Assembly (NCBI GenBank): GCA_001986395.2
Contig: MQVO02000288.1
Location: 1-11,460 of the forward strand
DNA length: 11,460 bases
Direction: 5' to 3'
Source: Irpex lacteus
Lineage: Eukaryota > Basidiomycota > Agaricomycetes > Polyporales > Irpicaceae
In this document: one piece after another, positions 8,401 to 11,460 of the stretch
Layout of the letters: each line of letters begins with the position of its first letter
How positions within the stretch are numbered: the first letter of the stretch is position 1
Notes under the pieces: generated by a model
Database searches by the model: none
The model's input: only the letters and a program-made list of their open reading frames with translations
Told to the model about the DNA's origin: nothing
Translations under genes and position numbers: made by a program

Positions 8401-11400
8401 CCTCGGCACCCTGGCCAGAGATGTCGATCACGTCACCCTTCAGCGCTCTCGTCAGTGTGGACCGTTTTGTCCAACGAGGGACAGGAGTGAATTCGCCACC
8501 GGGGCCAATGTGTCGTCCGATTGTAACGAGATACAGGTCCTGGTCGCCCCACAGACATTCAGAGAGCGCGTCCTGGGCAAGGGCGTGAGCGTCAGGACTG
8601 ATGCCGGCGTCCGGGTGACGAAGGGCCTCGAACATCATTTGACTGACGTCCTTATATGATGTGCCCCGCGAGCCATCTAAAGCATACAACGCGAGGGGGG
8701 CAAACCACATGGAGATCTGTGAAGAGTTCAGTATACACGAGTACGACGCAAGCCAGATCATAGAATGAACAAATGTTGAGGAAGGTAGCCGAAGACAATG
8801 TGCAAGACACCGATAACAAGCTGGCAAGATATCGGGGCAGTCGACTGGTGACCACGACACATCTATCTCATCGCCCACCGGTATGTCAGGGGACATCTAT
8901 CTCATCGCCCACCGGTATGTCAGGGGCACGGATAACGTGCTCCGTGGGGTCGATTGGCCCGGAACGGTGCATCACTCATGCTGTCCCTGACACGTCCCCG
9001 TCACCGATAACGAGCTGGATAGATATCGGAACAGCGATAGAATGTGACTTACCTCCTTGATCGCGTCCTCATGGCCTTCCAATTGCTCGTGCGCTTGGTT
9101 TAACGAAGCTGCCGTTGGCAGCGGCCATACCCCCTGGCGTGGTCCTATTGGCGCGAGAAACACAAAGGCACGTGTCGCCCGTATCTCCCACATTCGGTTC
9201 TCCGGAGAGCCCTCGTCCCCTTCGCTCGACTCTGAAACACCTGGGAGACGGCGAACGCATAGTCGTGACGGGCGACGGCAAGTGCAGGGGCCCAATTCGA
9301 TGTTCCAATTGATGGGCCGTCCATTGCCCCGAACGCAGTCATCCAAGCATCGTCAATCTCCTCGAGGAGCTCGGTCGTAATTCCCTCCATGTCAGGCGGA
9401 TCGTATCGCTTCCCTCGGCATTTTTCCCGGATTACGCTTGCCTTTTGCTCCAGGTCGCGCAGCTCGTCCTCCGCTCCCTCCTCGTAACGGTCGATATCAA
9501 CGGCGTCCTCCCAGAGGGCAGATATTTCGGTCCAGAGAGGCTCGATCTCCTCAAGGGGGCGATCCTCCGGCCGGAGAATCTCAAGAAGTACCTCGAACAT
9601 CTTGCGCGTCGCACGTGAGAAGAGCTATTGCACCAATGCATTCAGCCGTCAGTTTTCAAGCGGAACGGATGGGAACTGCCACGCACCCCACCCCAAACGG
9701 ACATCATGTGCGCCCCGATCCACTTCTCTCGCGTTTCTGCTAGCTGTCGATAGTAGACGTCGAACCTCATGAAGTCTTGCACCCAAGAACGGGTGTGGCC
9801 TGTGGCCAGTGCGACGCCGAGAGTAGTGGGAACTCCCTTATCCTTCATCAACGCGACTGAGGCGTCCCATGCCATCTCGCGAGCCAAGTCTTTGCGTAGG
9901 GCAGTCTCTGCCACGGGTATTAACTCCGCCTCCAGCTCCTTCAGCTCGGCTGGCTGCGAGTCAAGCTTTCGCTTCAACGATTGAAGAAGCCCTTGAGCCC
10001 GCTCAAGAAGCCCGAGGTCGGCGTTGTCTGGATGGTCCGGGTCGAAATCGATGCCTTCTTCTTTTTTCAACCGACGACACGCTGGGGGCATTGTCATCAG
10101 TCAAGTCGCCGTCGTATTTCTCCATCTCTTGCACGATTCCTTCCACTGCCTCGACTTTCTGGCGCAACCTGCCGCTAGTGATGGCATCGATTCGGGCGCG
10201 AAGGTCCTCCTCGCGAGCCATCGCGATTTCGGCCGCTTTATGCTCATTCTTCATGTAGCGGCGAATCCAAGTGTACGCAGTTTCTTCCTCCGTCGACGCG
10301 AAATGAATGTCCTCGACATTCCCCGAAAGGTAGTCGCAGGCGGCATCGGTTAGCTTATCTGGGGGATATGTCAGATCTGGGGCACACTGAGGTAAATTCC
10401 ACGCACCCTGAACATAGATCTTTAGCAGCCATTCCCCTCTATGCTTCTCAAGCGACAGCATTCGCTGGGCATGGCGCTCGGTTTTGACGATCTCTATCGT
10501 CAGTTCTCGGACTTTGGCCTCCTCCTCCTTCCACGCGGCGGTGCCCTTCTGCATGGTCGCAAGCCGCTGCTTGGCGACTGCGAGCACGGCCTCCAAGCGC
10601 ATCATCTCACGCTCACCAATACGCTTGTCGACGTAGTCCTTCGCCGCCTCCACGTTGATTTTCATGGCCGCCACACGATGCTGGCCGCCCAGGGCAGCAA
10701 TCTGCTTAAGGTCGTCGTTCAAGACGTCGGTCAACTCGGGGTAGTCGTCCAAGTTCTCGGTGAAGGTGGTGTGTGCCTTGCCCTTTACGAGGTACTTCTC
10801 CGCCACCATGATGGGGATGGCCGTGCGCTCCTCGCACCGTCGGATGCCATTGACTAGCATCGAGTTAGCCAGCTTCTCCGCGTTTGCTTGGACAAGGGGG
10901 CGGTTGTTGAAGGTGCCGAACTGGAGGGTGGGGGGGCCGAAGCTGGTGATGTTGAAGCGTGCGTATCCCCACAGTGCCGCCGCACTTTCGGCTTTGACTG
11001 CAGCCCCTTCGTTGCTCGCTTCGGCAAGCCCAGGCACTGACATTGTCTGATAACGCTTCGACGCAGCAGACTTCGCCTCCGCCGCGATCTCCTGAGGTGG
11101 AGTACACGAACATCAGAGCAAGCCGTTTCATACAGCACAATCTACACACCTTTTTGCCCTCGATGTCCATCGCCTCGTCCTCCTCGCCCTCGATGTCCAT
11201 CGCCTCATCGTCCTCATCAACCCGCTCTCCGAACAGGGAGTCAGCCGTTGACTGGCCAACAGGTGAGGTCTCCTAAAATCACAGAACGTTGGTGTGAAAA
11301 GCGAGGTACAAATACAGAAAAGTCGACCACTTACTTCAACTGCATCCCGTCCTGCGAGCTTTTCAGCCGCGTCCTGGCCGTCGACGTCCATGGAATCAGC

Positions 11401-11448
11401 GCGGGGCGCGTTCACGGAGTCGATGTTCATCGCGTCCGCCTGTGCCAT
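5478..11448 (-). CDS. Gene B: large modular protein with ParB-like domain and UIM-like motifs, about 10 exons, about 1716 aa
   Basis: Proposed exons (minus strand): 11448-11335, 11272-11150, 11091-9687, 9624-9053, 8716-7376, 7308-6990, 6929-6915, 6861-6052, 5982-5831, 5777-5478 (TAG). Introns are GT-AG and phases agree at every junction, provided one base is dropped in the A6 run at 10062-10067 and one gained near 9217-9220. Domain order: acidic MDVD/MDIEG N-terminus; ParB/Srx-like segment (about 141-223, GGQHR at 214-218); coiled coil (about 230-295); Lys-rich linker (about 855-942); two UIM-like helices (about 1472-1508); Ser/Pro-rich tail. Basic patches suggest a nuclear protein and UIMs suggest ubiquitin binding, both inferred. 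The start MAQADAMNIDSV is likely, but the frame stays open to the window edge, so a longer N-terminus is possible. Exons 9-10 are the least certain. Function unknown. Confidence 0.83.
5778..6051 (-). other. Uncertain splicing zone near the gene B 3' end
   Basis: Two models keep the frame. In the two-intron model, introns 5983-6051 (69 bp) and 5778-5830 (53 bp) flank an exon containing CHLYTNIHPLACI and join into RHCVDCDEG. This gives a Cys/His cluster that might bind zinc. In the one-intron model, a single intron of about 263 bp ends at GCTGAG (acceptor at 5789) and drops that exon. The first has more ordinary intron sizes; the second matches the other long motif-bearing introns. Confidence 0.5.
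5989..6014 (-). repeat. 26-bp inverted-repeat motif, copy E (opposite orientation)
   Basis: Exact arms CCGATA and TATCGG are separated by 14 bases. The asymmetric spacer matches the other copies better when reversed (GTCGA shared with copy A), so this one is flipped. It is intronic in both splicing models of gene B. Confidence 0.8.
6227..6340 (-). other. Tandem ubiquitin-interacting-motif-like helices in gene B
   Basis: Two adjacent segments fit the UIM pattern of acidic residues, hydrophobic, Ala-x-x-x-Ser and acidic. The first is SEVDEAIRRSREE and the second is AAQLAEAIKLSVEE. UIMs bind ubiquitin as a single helix, and tandem UIMs often recognise chains. The second is a better match than the first. 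An acidic or helical low-complexity segment that resembles a UIM by chance cannot be excluded. Confidence 0.6.
6915..6929 (-). other. 15-nt microexon of gene B
   Basis: Fifteen bases are bounded by an acceptor (CACGCAG) and a strong donor (GTAAGT). They lie between introns of 60 bp (6930-6989) and 53 bp (6862-6914). Both junctions are phase 1 and the exon adds about five residues (AESSS, ending in a split Arg). Without it the flanking exons still join in frame, so it could be optional. Confidence 0.72.
6998..7015. repeat. In-frame TTTCCC hexanucleotide repeat
   Basis: Three units of TTTCCC in gene B exon 6 encode alternating Lys-Gly (KGKGKGK) on the minus strand, just before the donor at 6989. 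Together with the preceding ALEAKA it forms a basic, flexible stretch. Confidence 0.8.
8105..8368 (-). other. Lys/Arg-rich linker with nuclear-localisation-like clusters in gene B
   Basis: The segment holds dense basic clusters (KKRKKAQKKA, KPKRGKK, KTRKAKAK) separated by charged helical sequence and followed by an acidic GDDDVDDG patch. Clusters of this kind commonly act as nuclear import signals or nucleic-acid contacts. The assignment rests on composition only. Confidence 0.6.
8810..8835 (+). repeat. 26-bp inverted-repeat motif, copy F
   Basis: Exact arms CCGATA and TATCGG are separated by 14 bases. The spacer is very close to copy G, sharing an AGCTGG core. It is in the acceptor-side half of the 336-bp intron. 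Confidence 0.86.
8859..8926. repeat. Perfect 34-bp tandem duplication in gene B intron
   Basis: Two identical 34-bp units (8859-8892 and 8893-8926) lie directly adjacent. The absence of any difference between them points to a recent duplication. They lie between motif copies F and G. Confidence 0.92.
9004..9029 (+). repeat. 26-bp inverted-repeat motif, copy G
   Basis: Exact arms CCGATA and TATCGG are separated by 14 bases. It lies about 23 nt downstream of the intron donor in the transcribed direction and 194 bp from copy F. Confidence 0.86.
9217..9220 (-). other. Apparent -1 frameshift in gene B exon 4 (CCCC run)
   Basis: The upstream frame (AVARHDYAFAVSQVFQSR) runs into noise and a stop. 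The frame one base out continues as DEGSPENRMWEIRATR and reaches the next donor in the right phase. One extra base in this run of four would restore the frame. The exact site could be a few codons away. No intron of realistic size can bridge it. Confidence 0.7.
10062..10067 (-). other. Apparent +1 frameshift in gene B exon 3 (A6 run on the coding strand)
   Basis: The frame carrying the ParB-like segment reads ...SVEKRRRHRF and stops soon after. The frame one base out reads KKEEGIDFDPDHPD and continues for about 120 codons to the next donor. One base fewer in the six-base run would join them. The distance is far too short for an intron. Confidence 0.75.
10444..10641 (-). other. Predicted coiled coil in gene B
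   Basis: About 65 residues directly after the GGQHR segment are rich in Glu, Lys, Arg, Ala, Leu and Met with almost no Pro or Gly (for example REMMRLEAVLAVAKQRL and KVRELTIEIVKTERHAQRM). The periodicity suggests long helices and possible dimerisation. The call is by eye, without a coiled-coil score. Confidence 0.6.
10660..10908 (-). other. ParB/sulfiredoxin-like domain segment in gene B
   Basis: The segment has the usual order: an Asn/Arg-Pro turn (FNNRPL, about residue 140), a helix ending in Asn-Gly (EKLANSMLVNGI), a strand (AIPIMV), then ALGGQHRVAAMK. ParB proteins carry GERRxRAAK at this place and DndB-type proteins carry DGQHR. Sulfiredoxins have GCHR with a catalytic Cys; here it is Gln, so sulfiredoxin chemistry is not expected. 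About 30 extra residues separate the strand from the GGQHR turn. Nuclease, CTPase or DNA-binding activity cannot be read from sequence alone. Confidence 0.62.
11156..11215. repeat. 30-bp-period in-frame duplication encoding acidic EDEAMDIEG motifs
   Basis: A perfect 21-bp block at 11156-11176 recurs at 11186-11206 with a 30-bp period. The result is two copies of DEAMDIEGE in exon 2 of gene B. A related MDVDGQD occurs in exon 1 and MEIDVEG near the UIMs, so a Met-Asp-aliphatic-acidic motif is reused through the protein. Confidence 0.8.
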
Positions 11449-11460
11449 GGGGACATGACA

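Larger units (their letters stand above)
8717..9052 (-). other. Very long intron (336 bp) of gene B with two 26-bp motifs and a tandem duplication
   Basis: The donor GTAAGT at 9052 follows ...GHEDAIKE and the acceptor TTCACAG ends at 8717 before ISMWFAPLAL. Both are phase 0. Reading on from the donor meets a stop within about 30 codons, so splicing is needed. At 336 bp it is about five times the usual intron here. Motif copies F and G and a perfect 34-bp tandem duplication occupy most of it. Confidence 0.78.

Noticed and set aside
8717..8896. Open frame continuing from exon 5 of gene B upstream into the 336-bp region (MSPDIPVGDEIDVSW...)
   Set aside because: The donor-side frame hits a stop soon after GTAAGT and the open part includes the tandem duplication; it is better explained as intron read-through.
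10675..10689. Sulfiredoxin activity suggested by the GGQHR resemblance to GGCHR
   Set aside because: The catalytic Cys is Gln here, so peroxiredoxin repair chemistry is not supported.
1..11460. Telomere-linked RecQ helicase, transposase or reverse transcriptase
   Set aside because: These are common at fungal chromosome ends, but no helicase, DDE or RT motif was found in either gene.

Overview
The window is the extreme end of a chromosome from a filamentous fungus, most likely an Agaricomycete (basidiomycete). The left edge is a telomere: a C-rich CCTAA array (TTAGG on the other strand). The coding pattern is typical of basidiomycetes: short GT-AG introns, mostly 53-73 bp, break up long and otherwise unrecognised reading frames. 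There is no sign of operons or Shine-Dalgarno sites. No tRNA, rRNA, CRISPR array or recognisable transposase was seen.

Once the introns are resolved, the many apparent ORFs collapse into two large genes. Both are on the minus strand and both are transcribed toward the telomere. Gene A (4953 down to 213, 8 exons, about 1336 aa) is an orphan protein whose stop codon lies about 150 bp from the telomeric repeats. Gene B (11448 down to 5478, about 10 exons, about 1716 aa) is a modular protein. In order it has an acidic N-terminus with MDVD/MDIEG motifs, a ParB/sulfiredoxin-like segment with a GGQHR motif, a coiled coil, a Lys/Arg-rich linker, two ubiquitin-interacting-like motifs and a Ser/Pro-rich tail. 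Gene B is interrupted by two single-base homopolymer frameshifts of opposite sign, which look more like consensus errors than decay. About 0.5 kb between the genes holds the gene B 3' region, an acidic-type triplet repeat and a TATA-containing promoter for gene A.

The most unusual signal is a dispersed inverted repeat of fixed length, CCGATA-N14-TATCGG (26 bp). There are six exact copies and two copies with one arm mismatch, and all lie outside coding exons. Three exceptionally long introns (169, 186 and 336 bp) each carry a pair, one further copy is in an intron near the gene B 3' end, and one lies 30 bp inside the telomere. The arms repeat at a 20-bp step, about two helical turns, as expected for a dimeric protein site. 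Because gene B encodes a ParB-like domain, a protein-plus-site system (partition-like, regulatory or mobile-element-like) in a subtelomeric eukaryotic setting is the main hypothesis. That link is inference only.
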